NCBI GenBank assembly: GCA_037951165.1
Contig: JBBDHG010000043.1
Span: 1,858,501-1,922,500, forward strand
Length of the DNA stretch: 64,000 nucleotides
Direction of reading: 5' to 3'
Origin: Lophius americanus
Taxonomy: Eukaryota; Chordata; Actinopteri; Lophiiformes; Lophiidae
The notes under the pieces were generated by a model. That model saw only the letters and a list, made by a program, of their open reading frames with translations. It was not told the origin of the DNA and did not search any database. A program made the translations under genes and the position numbers. Within the stretch, counting starts at the first letter, position 1, and each line of letters opens with the position of its first letter. Shown here piece by piece: positions 36,816 to 48,946 of this stretch.

Positions 36816-36960
36816 ATTTGTGTGTGGGTGTGTGGTTATGTAAACAGGCACACACCAACCACTAGATGTGACATGCTGATATAATCAGCATACGCACCCA
36901 CACCAACAAACAACCATATTTTTCTTCTACAGATTCTCCCATCTTTATTTTAAACTCTTT

Positions 36961-36994
36961 CTTCATTTGATGTTTTAATGAACATCAAATGAAG
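36961..36994. repeat. Inverted repeat, 14-bp arms, 6-nt loop
   Basis: CTTCATTTGATGTT and AACATCAAATGAAG are exact reverse complements around TTAATG. Confidence 0.9.
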
Positions 36995-37429
36995 CTGTTA
37001 AGTTTGATATCCTGTGAGCCACATTCCTGACTTCACTCTTACAAGATTATCATGTTGGAATCTGAAGTTGGGCCAGAACTTGATGTAGTAAAACACTTTT
37101 ACGCAGGACTCCAAGTCAGTGACACACCAACCAGCTCAACCAACCAGCTCCAGGAATGGAACGTAGTTTGGTTGGAGGACTTTAACACTCTTCTTAGTCG
37201 TATCTAGGATTAATAATTTTACAAACAGCAGTGCTAATTCAATCCAAAACTTGTTATTACTCTAACCCTAAGAATCATTGGGAACTTCTAGACGGTAACA
37301 TTATGCATCTGAAGTTGACGATGAGTGAATTCTCTGCAAAATGTTGCTAAATGCCCCAAAAAGCGGAAACTACATCTCTTAGAATTTAAGAATTAATGAC
37401 TATACAGGATATACAGCACTTCTTCTTCT

Positions 37430-38285
37430 TCAGCACCAAACCAAAATAGTCCAAGGAAGGACAACTGGCTAATCATTGACTGGCTCATAGTTTCCCACGG
37501 CTCAGTCATGTGATCATGAGGCAAGGCCTAGTAGGTGTCGTCAAATCCTGCAGTTAAAAAAAGTGATACATTTATTTCCAGTTCTGGTAGAAAGGTGTCA
37601 TCATACCGGACGCCGTTACTGCTACGTTGCAGCAGAATGTTTGGAACGATCATGTGGACCCTTGCCCATTGCTGCAAGCACCTACGATCGGCACGTCGGC
37701 ATCAGAACTGGACCACGGAGCTGTGTAAGAGGGCGGCCGTGCCGGGTCTGAACAATGGCGTTTTTCTTTTACATTGTGTAAACGGCCAGGAATAGATGAC
37801 ACTGGGACGCTGTTACGAGATAAAGCTAGGCAGAGCCAGGCAAGTTGAGGCTGCGGTCAATGTTCTGATGCGAAAACTTGGCTCCTGCCATTCCTGTGGA
37901 TGTTACATTGACACGAACGCTCAGCCTAAAGATTGTTGCAGACCAACTAAAATCCCCTTCATGGAAATGGAATCCCTTATAAGGGCACATTATGTGCCCT
38001 TATAAGGGATTCCATTTCCATGAAGGGGTTCCTGCCTTATTGCCAAAACCGTTCATGACTGTATTCATGAACATGACAACAAAATCAAGATGTTGACCTG
38101 GCCTCCAGATTCCCCGGATCTCAATCCAATCGAGCATCTGTGGCGCGATCTATGGAGGCCCCACATCACAAATGCAGGACTTACAGGAGTCCATGCCTTG
38201 ATGGGTCAGACCGGTTTTGTAGGCAAGACGGGGACCTTCCCAATATTAGGTAGGTGGTTATAATGCTATGGCTTATCCGTGTATG
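37430..38285 (+). mobile_element. Tc1-like transposon, 5'-truncated, with transposase remnant and 3' end
   Basis: Starts at AATAGTCCAAGGAAGGACAA (transposase N-terminal part), passes CATCAGAACTGGACCACGGA and CATTCCTGTGGATGTTACAT, and ends with the DDE-region peptide WPPDSPDLNPIEHLW near 38100-38145 and the 3' terminal GTGGTTATAATGCTATGGCT. Frameshifts and internal deletions abolish the ORF. A perfect palindrome (37954-38028) replaces the sequence just ahead of the second catalytic aspartate. Confidence 0.85.
37954..38028. repeat. Perfect 75-bp palindrome (37-bp arms, 1-nt spacer)
   Basis: Left arm 37954-37990, spacer T, right arm 37992-38028; the arms are exact reverse complements, starting CCCCTTCATGGAAATGGAAT. 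The left arm is in register with the Tc1 transposase sequence; the right arm is its inverted copy. Confidence 0.97.
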
Positions 38286-39118
38286 TGCGAAGGAAAAACT
38301 GGCATGTTACCTGAAGAATGACATGGATCACTGTGACTGGATGATGCTATCATTTCTGGATCTGAATAAATTAAAAAAGGATATGAACATGAACTATCTG
38401 GTTCTGATCCAATGCTGATGCACACCATTCCACAGTAGTGCTGGCATGCCAGCTTCATGCAGCCAGGGACCAACCGCATCCTGGTCGACCATGTGTAACA
38501 ATCCGGAACAAGGACTGATATATCCACACGCTGCACCCTAAAACTGGGTCTAACTGGCCGCCAAGGAGGAGGAGGATTGGTGATGTCATCAATACTAACG
38601 GATTACCGATTGTGTGAAATGATCTATCCTCCAGTTGGGACCCATAACATGCAGGCAGCGTTGGCGTTGTTTTTGTTCTGTGGCTCGGTCTGCATTGTTG
38701 ATTAAATGAAGATAATCATTCAAAGTTCATGAAGAACAAAATACAGACTCTTATTTTCATACATCACAAAATACCAACGCTGATTTGTTTTCTTCCAATC
38801 CGTTGGAGGTCACATTATTATGAACCCAAAGCCTTTATACACATCATTAAAGAAGGATTCAAGACGCAAAAGTTTTAAATTATTTCTTTAACACCACATC
38901 ACCTCTATGACCTGACAATTCATTATTGACTCTAAGATCCTGCATCAACGTTCCACACCCTGAAACATTCCGGATTAGGGTTAGGGATGGAGCCGGTTTG
39001 ATCTTGGTCTATATTGACACTTATAAAAGAGTGTTTGCTAAATATCAATGTGCTCTAACGTTATCCACCACCTCCTATTTTCATATTTCCTGTGCAATCT
39101 GTTGAACATTGCAAAGCT

Positions 39119-39432
39119 CAAACACACAAACACACGCACATGCAAACACCGCACACATGCACACACAGACACACACACACGACAACACACATGCGCACAC
39201 ACACACCCACTCACACACACAAACTCACGCACACACACACACACACATTCAAGCACACACCAACACATCCACACACACACAGGCTTACTCACACGCTCAC
39301 ACACACGCGGTCACCCACACTCACACTCACTCTCACCCCCCTCTAACACACCCACACACTCTCACTCACACACCCGCCCTCACCCACACACACTCACACT
39401 CTCACACTCACACCCACACACATCCCCCCCCC
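39119..39432. repeat. (CA)-rich minisatellite block
   Basis: About 310 bp of degenerate CA repeat with ACACTCAC and ACACCC variants, ending in a C run. ORFs over it are repeat translations. Confidence 0.95.
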
Positions 39433-40763
39433 CAGAGGTCATCTGTAATATGTCCCTCACAAACACCCACTGGATTCCTTCAAGAGAAAAATGCCTCTTT
39501 TCATGGAGCCAGAAACTCAACCTGCCGACTCCGAGCCTTCGTATCTGGGTGCCCTTTCCCTTTCCATGAGCAACTCAACCATTATCAATCCCTTCCCGTG
39601 GCGACATATCCACCCACATCTAACTCCCCATGTGATATCCACAACGCTTTGAAAGAACCTTCTTTTGTTCTTTGCTGATTTTGCTCACGGGTTGCATCAT
39701 GAAATCCCAGGATTGTGTGGCCATCGCGCAGAGGAGCTCAACCACAAAGTACGTAGAGATAACCTCAGGCCAGGAAGGAGCGGGTGGGGGGCGTCCATGG
39801 AGGGAGGAAGTGGAGGAAGGAAGCAAACAACATGCGGCACTTGTGTCATGAGCTTAGTTTTCAGATTCAGTTTGGTGACATAATCGGAGGTGCTACAGAT
39901 ACCAACAATCCATATTGCAAGGATTTCTGGTCTGATTCTGGTTCCTGCGCCGTCACTCCATCCTTGGTTTCTGTGTCTGTGATGACGCATACGAGAAAAA
40001 ACTGATCGAAAATCGGTATCAACCACTTGTTCAATGTGAACGTCGCGCCAACTTTCGGTTCCCTTAAATCAAAGCTTTTAACCTTCCTATTTGCCTTTCA
40101 TTAAATCTTACAATTTTAAGATTAATCTTATTTTTGTCATTCCTACACAGAACCGTTATATAAATATCATTTTTACTTGTTTCATATATAATTTAATGAC
40201 AAAAACGCATCCCATTAAGTATATTAGTTTTATTAATGTTAAAAGTAAGTAATCCAAAGACATGGAAATTTTACATGTAACAAAAATATATACATTTTAA
40301 ATATTAAGCTTAAACACTTTTGAGCGTATGTCTTAATATTTTTACGTACTTAGTCGCAATGCTTAGTCAACGCTTTGAACTGCCCTGCCGCTGAAATGTA
40401 CTTTATAAATAAAGTTTCCTTACCTCCAAGAAATAACCAAATAGGTGTTTTACCTCAGGAGCGTTATGAAAAACCCTAAAAAAGTAGGGGATTTTTAGAA
40501 TATTTTATATTATCATCAATTCACAGATCATATGTTCTTTGGTTGTTTGGGCATGTTTGAAATCAGCATATCTCAGTGATAACAAATAATTATGCTGAGT
40601 TTATAGGGTAAACGTCTTTAAACCTAAGATCTCTGTTTGGATTGTTATGTATCACAGGCCTCCAAGAAAAACAGCACAAAGAGCCTGGAGACGGTTGAGG
40701 CCCGCGCTTTCAGTCCTTAGAGGCTAATTAACTGCTTTAAAGCTGAAAACATCCACATCAGTC

Positions 40764-40826
40764 GGGTTAGGGTTAAGGTTAGGGTTAAGGTTAGGGTTAA
40801 GGTTAGGGTTAAGGTTAGGGTTAACC
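40764..40826. repeat. Interstitial telomere-like array
   Basis: Five units of a 12-mer GGGTTAGGGTTAA type (TTAGGG alternating with TTAAGG), followed by TTAACCCT. Confidence 0.93.
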
Positions 40827-40885
40827 CTGACACTTGTGATGTTTCAGGGGGGAACCATCAAGTAAATGTATACTAAATATGAATA

Positions 40886-40948
<63 letters not shown>
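40886..40948. repeat. (TA)n microsatellite
   Basis: Pure TA run of about 60 bp. Confidence 0.97.
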
Positions 40949-40951
<3 letters not shown>

Positions 40952-41578
40952 CAGAACAGTTTTTGATACAAAATCAAGACACGTGTATTGGAGTCAATAT
41001 CGTCGTTTTGTAGTTCTGTGTGCAGCGAGGGTTTGTTTCCTCCGGGGGCTCCAACTTCCTCCCGCAGTACAAAACCCACGTTAAATACTGCGATGAACCT
41101 CGTTAGAATACTGTGTATGAGTAGGTGTTTTTGTGTGCGTATGTGTCGACTTTCTATGGGTCGGGAGAATATGGAAAACTCCACTCAGATAAACCCCAAG
41201 TCTGGATTCATACCCAGAACTTTCTTTCTTTGAGGCAACTGCTGGTTAACAGCTTTATCCCTGCAACAGGTCGAAACAAGCGAGAGGGAAATCATTCAAA
41301 TGAAAATCATCTCGCACTTTAGAGTTAAATCCCTCCAGTATGCAGACTGACTTCCTGCCATATTTGCTCTCACTATCGATTGCTGGCTTTCTTTCACGGT
41401 ATCAATACCAACGTTTTGGGTAATTAAATGTATTATTATTATTATTATTACTCTTGCTTCCTGTTTCCAAATCAAGTTTTGAACATGGTCTGAGTAATCT
41501 GTTGGTTTATCTGATTGTGGTATTATTATTGCCTATTGGACTGGTGCTACTAGCCAACCCTTTATCAAAAATATATGC

Positions 41579-41960
41579 ATCTAGGCCTATGCTGCCGCCC
41601 CCAACAGCAAGGGTATGTGGCTGAAAAGCCCCCAGCCCCCAGTGTTGGACGAGCAATGCCCTCCAATGAACTCACATTAAATGTGAAGTTCGTCCATAGT
41701 ATTTTTGTCTCAAAAAAGGTCCCAATATTTATTAAAATAGGAATTATTAGAGTTAAATATGATACGAACAAGATAGATATCCATAAGTCGATTCATTAAG
41801 TTCGACTAAAAGTTACTTTTGGTAATAAATCTCCCCTCAGTTTCATAAATATACGACCAACCTTTCCCAAAATCAATGCAAGTTCTTCCTCACACTAAAG
41901 TCCATCAGGGTATAAAATTTGATGACGATCCATGGAATAGTTTAGGAATTATCGGGCTGA
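41579..41960 (-). repeat. Dispersed repeat family A, copy 3
   Basis: Same order of blocks as copy 1: TATGCTGCCGCCCCCAACAG, GGGTATGTGGCTGAAAAGCC, ACAAGATAGATATCC and CAACCTTTCCCAAAATCAAT with AGTTCTTCCTCAC. The interior is diverged. Confidence 0.65.
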
Positions 41961-42140
41961 CATGACGGCGGTGTTGACCATTCCATAATATAATAATAAT
42001 ATAGGGGTTAAAGGTCCCAGTGTAGAGGGGTGACATAAAAGATGTGAAATATTGTTCATGCATTTAGTATTTCAAGCTGACCTGATTACAGAAATGAAAT
42101 ATATTTAATGTTCCTCAAAAAAAAAAAAAAAAAAAAAAAT

Positions 42141-42565
42141 CCTCACTTCCTCTTATTCTGTGGCTCAGCTGTCAACTGGAACCAAGAGCAGATATCCTAT
42201 TAACTGCCTTGCAGTGGCTTCCTGCCACATCTAGAATTGATTTCAAGGTTCTCCATTGTCTTTATAAAACCATTAAAGGCTTGGACTAGGTTACATTGTG
42301 AACTCAGTTGTTGGCGTTTTGTTCACAAGAACAATGTGATCATCTACCGTTGGTTTACTTGAGTTTATCAGGGAGGGTCCCCAGAAAATAAAAGATGCAT
42401 CCTCTGCCAATTATGACCCAATGCTCTGAAAACACCCAAACTACAGACATCAGGGAGGCCAGATCTTTACAGCGTTTAGATATAAACATAAAACCCTGCC
42501 TCCTCGCAGTAGCTTTTAATAAGATATTAATACCTTACACTTCCTCACTTCTTTTGAAGTTCAGT
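42141..42565 (+). mobile_element. LINE RT C-terminal fragment, sense
   Basis: After a poly(A) run (42117-42140), the plus strand reads, with frameshifts, PINCLAVASCHI and DFKVLHCLYKTIKG, the decayed form of the LINE block ITALQWLPxxxRIDFKVLxxxYK, then PNYRHxGGQIFTAFRYKHKT. Same type of element as at 2152 and 54205 but much older. Confidence 0.5.
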
Positions 42566-42767
42566 TTTTCTGGATGTAATATAATCTATATTCTGTAGCT
42601 GATTTTAGTATTCATTCTGTATTTCATTTTCATCCTTAATTAAAAAAGGAACTTTTAAATTAAATGCCTTAATTCTAATTGTTGTAATAATGGTGAAAGA
42701 AGATTTGGGAACTCTGAGTAATGGAAAATAATATACCTTCCTAAGTCATTAACACAAAACTGAGCCT

Positions 42768-42832
42768 ATGCTGTTGTCTCCGACAGCATGGGTATATCCC
42801 AGAAAAGCCCCCAATCCCCTGCATTTAGTAAG
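42768..42832 (-). repeat. Dispersed repeat family A, copy 4 (end fragment)
   Basis: TATGCTGTTGTCTCCGACAG, GGGTATATCCCAGAAAAGCC and CCCAATCCCCTGC: only the hairpin-bearing terminus of family A is present. Confidence 0.65.
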
Positions 42833-45414
42833 AAATACTGTCGTTAAGTGACTCATTAATAAGTCCACGTTGACTCAAGCTAACTACGTCTATGAAGTCA
42901 GCAATAGGTTGTAAATTTCTGCATTTATTTATTGATTTATTCATCCTTATGTCATTTTTCTGATCCTCTGTACACAATATCCTAAACCTTTCAGGGAAAT
43001 AATGAGCCACAAAAAATAACTATAAAAGCCCACAGAGAGCGTCGACCTCAACCGGTGCCAAATCCCTCACCATCGTTGAGAGCGTCTTCACGCTATCGCA
43101 AAAGCACTGATGAGAGTTTGTCCAGGTTGCATTAGAGACAGACACAGTCCCTGCGACAAAGACAGATTTGCAGCGTGACGTTAGTGCTTCTAAAGTTGTT
43201 AGCTTCCTTTACCTTTGAGGGCGTTGTGAGGGTGTGAAGTCTTTCTCAGTTTCACATTTACTCCTGGCCTTGTAGCAGGTTTTGCAGGAGAAGCCTTGCA
43301 TGGCGTCCTAACAGTTCTCCACAGAGGTTTGAAACCCTGTCTTCAGTTTCCCAGGAGATTTAAACCTTACATCCCAGTCCTATTCTCTAATGTTGAGAGC
43401 ATCAACTCATGTTCTTCATAACGTCAAATCTTTGACGGTCGATTCCTCCCCCACTCTTTCACCTTGCCGATCTTTGCGGTCACATGGTCTGTTGCAGCGA
43501 AGCAACGACAGACTTTGCGTGTTTTGCATTTTACAAACGATGCAGGGGCTGGAATGAGTGACCCTGTTTTTTGTTTTTTTCCTAAATACATTTCTAGCTC
43601 CTTCATCAAATTTAAAAAGCATGATTTTGAAATAGACGTCCATCTTTAAAACGCTGTCGTTTTTCTCCCCACAGAAGTCCAGCTGTCAGAAGGTTTCCCT
43701 CGATGATTAACAGGCGACATGAACTCGCGCATGTGACCAGAGCCACATTTAAATCAATCAGAATATACACACAGATGAAAAAGAAAGGATGTAGATAGTG
43801 GTGATGTGTTAAAGTCCGCTGAGTGACATTTGAGGATAAAATCACAGAGGAAGTGATGAGAAAGAGGGTTTCCCCACTTCTTTTGGTTTATTAATAAAAA
43901 AGTATACACACACACAGCTGGTAGCAACTCATAAAGCCGTGAACGAAGGAGGAAGTATGACTGTTGATTAGGAAGTAGCGAAACCCATTACACGATTCGT
44001 GCATTATTATAACTTTCAATACGTGTACAGGGATAAGACGAGTCTTGTGCAGAGGTGGAACCTTTGCTGGCTCAGTGCGATGATTTAAAATGAAACATAT
44101 CTTTTTTGCATTCTAATTGGATCAATATCTTTTTTTATGTGACCTACTTCCGAAATGGTGTAATTTCCCTTTAGGATAAATAAAAACAATCCTGGGTATC
44201 GGTGTTAAAAGATTATTAAATGACAGATTGAAGTACAAAACAAAAACAAATAAAAAAACCTTTGAAGTTCTTCTCTCCAGGTTTAAACGCAAAACTAAAT
44301 CAGTAGATTACTACTTCACAAACATGTAGTATTTGTTTCAGAAGAGTGTAAACACGTTTAAATAAAAGGCTATACCTGAACCTGCATGTTTGAAGACCTG
44401 AATCTGCAGATACATCCTTATCAATTAAACAACCCCCATTATGTGAGGCCGTCTCCTATACCTTCATCTTCATCGGCTGCATTAATAAATTGCTGTTTGT
44501 AGATATAATAATCATAATAATTTTGCGGGCAGGCTGTCTTTTATTCTCTTTTATTTCTCATCTATTTTTTTGTCATTGTGTTTTTGTATTTAATTACTGT
44601 TATTTTGACTTTCTTGCATCTCTGTCCTCTTTCATGCTACCTGCTTAAAATATTGCCTTTTTGGTCACCTTGTTTTTCGATTCTTCATCTCTGTCATGCA
44701 TATATTTGACTTTATGTCTCGTTGTTTAATTACCTTTTGAGTTATCTGTCCTCGGATTGTCTGGCAAATGACTTTGTTAGAAGAATAATTGCAATGATAA
44801 TGATATATAACATTTATCTGTCAAACATTTTCAAAAGGATACCATCGTGTCTTTATTTTAGGGACTCTACAGTCTTTTTGGAAAGACCGTATCTTGTCGT
44901 CAAATCTTTCATTGTTTGTTTTCTTAATATTTTTCCCCTTGCTAGAGAAATGCAGATTACAGCCTTTTTTTTTTCTCTGTGAGATGCCAGATGAATAGAC
45001 TGACAGGAATGACAAGGTGGCAAACAATCACTACACAGATACAAAGTCAGGTGAGAACAAAAGAGCGACTGTTTCAGAGTTGATGTTAGGAATTTGGCAG
45101 CTTATAAGATTCCGGCTGGAGTTGATGTCATACAGCCTCGCCTGTAAATCCTGACCTTGCTAGTAATTGCAGCTGTCATGCAAAGATAATTTAGACACCC
45201 ACTCATGTTAATGTGATTCATGATGTATTGTTTAAGTGGGTAAATGTCTTTTCAGCCGTTTGACTGTGACAGTTTCTGCTGCAGGTGAATGTTTCCTCTC
45301 CATTACTTTAAAGCTTTAGCGTCAGGGTTCAGGCTTGGATTGGGGGAATCTGGTGAGTCCATCCGATGTGTATTGGTATAGATTCATGTTGTTACATTCA
45401 TTGTTTCCAGAGAA

Positions 45415-45670
45415 GGCAGGTGGCGCTGCAGCATGGACGCACAGTAGGAAGGATCTGGGTTGAAAACCCCTGGAGACCCAGGGACTCACATTTGCATAGT
45501 TTCCTTCCTGGGAATTTGTTCTACGGCTCACCGGCCAGAATCATGCAGTCGAGGTGAATTGGGCAATCTCATTGTTTGTTAGTATGATTGGTTGTTTGTC
45601 TCTGTCATGTGTGGAACTGGAAACTCGATCTGGCCGGCCTCGCCCAACACCAGCAGGGATAGGCTCCGGT
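45415..45670 (+). mobile_element. SINE remnant (tRNA-like head and conserved tail)
   Basis: A decayed B-box-like GATCTGGGTTGAAAACCCC is followed by GCATAGTTTCCTTCCTGG, CATGCAGTCGAGGTGAATTG, GGTTGTTTGTCTCTGTCATG and AGCAGGGATAGGCTCCGG. This is the order of a SINE-type repeat widespread in fish. Confidence 0.55.
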
Positions 45671-46749
45671 GCCGCCAGGACTTTGTATTTTGTTTTGTAA
45701 ATAAATGTCCCAACAACTTGTCTTAAATTTGGTCTAATTTCCCTGTCATAAATGATAACTTTAGTCATTTTCATGCAGCTCTGTAGGTCCGAGATTCTAA
45801 AAGAAATACCCGCAGAACTGACAACTTTCCCATCTGCCCCAGATGTGGTAAACAGAACATCCTCTATATATCCTGAGATACTCATCCTTCACGTGTGCAC
45901 TGCCGTCAAACTTAAATTACACTGCAATAGTCAGATGTTTACTTACGCTGTGTTGCACGATGAGAAAAACAACCATTGCTGCATATTGCATGATGGGGAA
46001 GTTAGCAGGAAGTAAGACGTGGAGGCTGTCTTTTGGTTTTGAAACAAAAGAAAAGTAAAACAGTGAATACAGTGCACTGTTACTACTTTATCTGTCAGTC
46101 AAGCATACACAAAGATGAGAGGAAAGCCCGGTTACCTCATTCATCTTCTACTTTCATCAACAAATCTTGGGAAATATATTTGTTTAAATCTGGACGTAGT
46201 TCATTCGAGACTTTTCTTAAATAATCTTTAATATCCTCTGAACGCCGCCCTGTGAGTGTGAATATGATCCTAACCCTGTTTGAGATGTAGACATACCCTA
46301 TTTATATGTAGTTTACCTTTTTTGGTCCCATAGATATAGAAACGGATAGCATAGAGGCGACGAACCAAATCAGTATCTAAGCGTCTAAGTTTCTAGTCGC
46401 TAAAATATTTAAACTACATATTCAATTTTGTTGTTGTTGTTCTCCACTCACCATATATTTTTCATGATCTTGTGAAATTGTTTTCTTTAGATTTATTTAT
46501 AGATGACCTCATTTGTTGTCTTGTTTACGGAGAGAATGTTAATAATCTAGTTAGAGGTAACTACCGGTCATATCCAGCTGATATCAGAACTTGTATATTC
46601 CGCCTTCATTGTGATCATAATGTGGTGCAACCTGCCTGTAATACTACTCATGGTTAGATTGTTATAGGCACATCACGAGTTTATGAGCCAACCTCATAAA
46701 CTATCTTTATTAGTACAGGTCCACATATTGTGTCAAGGCACACATTAAA

Positions 46750-47350
46750 ATCTGTGCTCCGTGCCTGATCTCCATGATAGCACCTCTACTGACCAAGAAG
46801 GAACAGAAAAAAGCATTCCAGTACGCTCAAAACCATCTAGATAAACCACAGAAATGTGTGAGATACTATGCTAAGAGATAAAATCATGCTGTAACCTTTC
46901 AGGGCCGTGGATCCCCGGAGGAAGAATGAAGAACATGCTGAAAATCACCCGTACCTACAGTGAAGCATGGCGATGGCTAAGTGAGGCTCTGGGTAAGGCT
47001 TTGCTCCTCAGGCACTAGAGAGAGACCTACAGCGCTTAGAGGGTAAGAAGGACTCCATCATGAATTAGCAAACCCTAGACGCTTGGGTGTAACTTGACAT
47101 TCCAAAGGGATAATGATCCCAAGCGGACCTCAAAGTACCTGAACTCCTGGGACATTCTAGAGTTTCTGCCACAGTCACATCCCTTGAATCCCATAGAAAA
47201 TGGCGAGTTGGACTTCAGGAAAGAAATAAATCCAAGACTATTACAGAGCTGGAGGCCATTGCCCCTTAAGGATGGAATAAGATTCCCCAGAAATGCTGCT
47301 GCAGGTCATATCAGGGTGAGGGTCTCCACCACTGAGTATTAGAGAGCTTC
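46750..47350 (+). mobile_element. Second Tc1/mariner family fragment, transposase C-terminal half
   Basis: The plus-strand ORF at 47094-47342 reads FQRDNDPKRTSKYLNSWDIL, then HPLNPIEN: the catalytic D in QxDNDPKHTS and the DLNPIEN block of Tc1-type DDE transposases, with the second aspartate altered (SPDLNPIEN is here SHPLNPIEN). Upstream, decayed DNA contains GAAGCATGGCGATGGCTAAG, also typical. Different from the family at 37430. Confidence 0.7.
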
Positions 47351-48561
47351 TTTTTCCTACTTTATTTTTTGGTGTGAGTTGGTTGTCATTGCAAACAGCT
47401 GAGAGATAGATTGTATGTTTTGCCAATAAACCTAATAAACAGTGGGATATGAATAGATCTGCTGCTGACTGTATGGGCCTGTGGGCGTATGAGCTGTCAT
47501 CTTAATGCTCACCGGATTAATTACTCATGTTTATGTCACTACATGAATTATAATCAGGATGGTTAAAATCCACCGACAGACAGGAAGTCGCTGCGGTTCA
47601 CATCAACAGGTTAATAATACAGTAGGTGAAGGCTGACAGTGTGTAAGACACACAGACAGAAGAGTGAGTCTGAGAATAATAGTCACACTTATCATGAGAG
47701 GAAACAGCCTCCCTTCAAGGAGGTTCATCCAAGGTCGTTCTTAGTTCCGGGTGTCTGTGGAGGTGGTGTGAAGGGCGAGCAGTATGACTAATATACAACT
47801 AAATAGATAGCTTCCTGTTCTGCGCCTGTTGCTCCTGCATGCTTAGGGAAGCACATCAATGAAGTTGTACAGTGTCACCTACTGTCTGCATGAAGAGAAT
47901 CAGCCTCAGGCCTGTAAGAGGAATGAGAGTGTGCTTTGTGCTGCAGGTTTCAACAAAACTCTCGTGGTTTTTCGGTGGAATGTTTATGAGGTTCGTGTCA
48001 AGTTTCTGCGTTTACCGATCCATGAAAATCGTGTCATTAGAAAATGCTGATGAGTTTGATCCATACAAGATACAGTCATTCAGTCATTCATGCTACAGAT
48101 CTGGAGGGAAGTGGCGCCATCGTGTGGTCAGAAAGTAAAAAGTCAGGAAATCAATCCAGTGTCTCAAAGGCTTTATATTTTTTCGCTGTCATTTTTTTCA
48201 CTTCCTCTCCTGGAAATCAACTCAGTTAGAATATAACACTTAGTTTCATAAATTACACAAGACCACAGCGGTGAAAACAAACATATACAGTCACAGTTTA
48301 CATTAATTCAAAATGCAGTTAGCTCATGAAATTATATATAAAAATTTAAAAAAATCACAATTTCAATAATTAGAATCTGCAGGCGTGCGAGAAAATAGAG
48401 GCCGCTTTTGTAATTTTAGGTATTTTTGTCTAAAAGGACAATGAATTCTGAATGTCGGTGAATTCTGACCTGAAATCTTGCTTACGCAGCCGGAAAGAGC
48501 TTCTTTTTTTTTTATGATTTAGTGTTCAGTGTTAGGCACAGACATTATTAAAAGGCTTTAG

Positions 48562-48775
48562 CCTGGGGCAGCAGTTTAGCTTATTAGACAGAGCAGCTGC
48601 TCCATGCACTTAGGGTGAATCCTCATAGAGCGGCAGTCACAGGTTCAATCCCAACTGTGGCCATTTGCTGAATGTAATCTCCCCGTCTCTCTCTCTCTCC
48701 CTGTTTCCTGTCAAACGTTTGGCTGCTAACAAATAAGGAAGGCCAATGGGCCCAGAAAAAAGACTTAACCTGGCA
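48562..48775 (+). mobile_element. tRNA-derived SINE
   Basis: GCAGTTTAGCTTATTAGACA with GAGC is an A-box-like start, and GGTTCAATCCC at 48642-48652 is a good RNA polymerase III B box. The body continues CATTTGCTGAATGTAATCTC, CCCGTCTCTCTC and CCTGTTTCCTGTC, the order of a common percomorph SINE. It lies about 180 bp past the TNF-N stop. Confidence 0.72.
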
Positions 48776-48946
48776 AAACCTAAGAAGCAATAATTGTGGA
48801 CCGTCATTGAATCCAAGGGATCTTAAGTGCAATATATCATAATATTTTGTTAAATATCCAGCGCACAGATAATGAACACACTAGTATGACAGCATTACCA
48901 ATGTTCAACTCCCTTGCTGAGTGTCAGATCCTGGAGACCTGCGCTC

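Larger units (their letters stand above)
35400..48946. other. Intergenic region between tnf and the TNF-N gene
   Basis: I found no gene here. It is built largely of transposon remnants (Tc1 at 37430 and 46750, LINE at 42141, SINEs at 45415 and 48562), family A copies (41579, 42768), simple repeats (36787, 39119, 40764, 40886) and unassigned AT-rich DNA (notably 35600-36780, 40030-40740, 43000-45300). Confidence 0.55.

Noticed and set aside
38273..38536. Minus-strand ORF of 87 codons next to the Tc1 element
   Set aside because: No recognisable similarity, adjacent to transposon DNA, no splice or promoter support.
39048..39678. His/Thr-rich ORFs of 173-189 codons
   Set aside because: Translation of a CA-rich minisatellite with random flanks.
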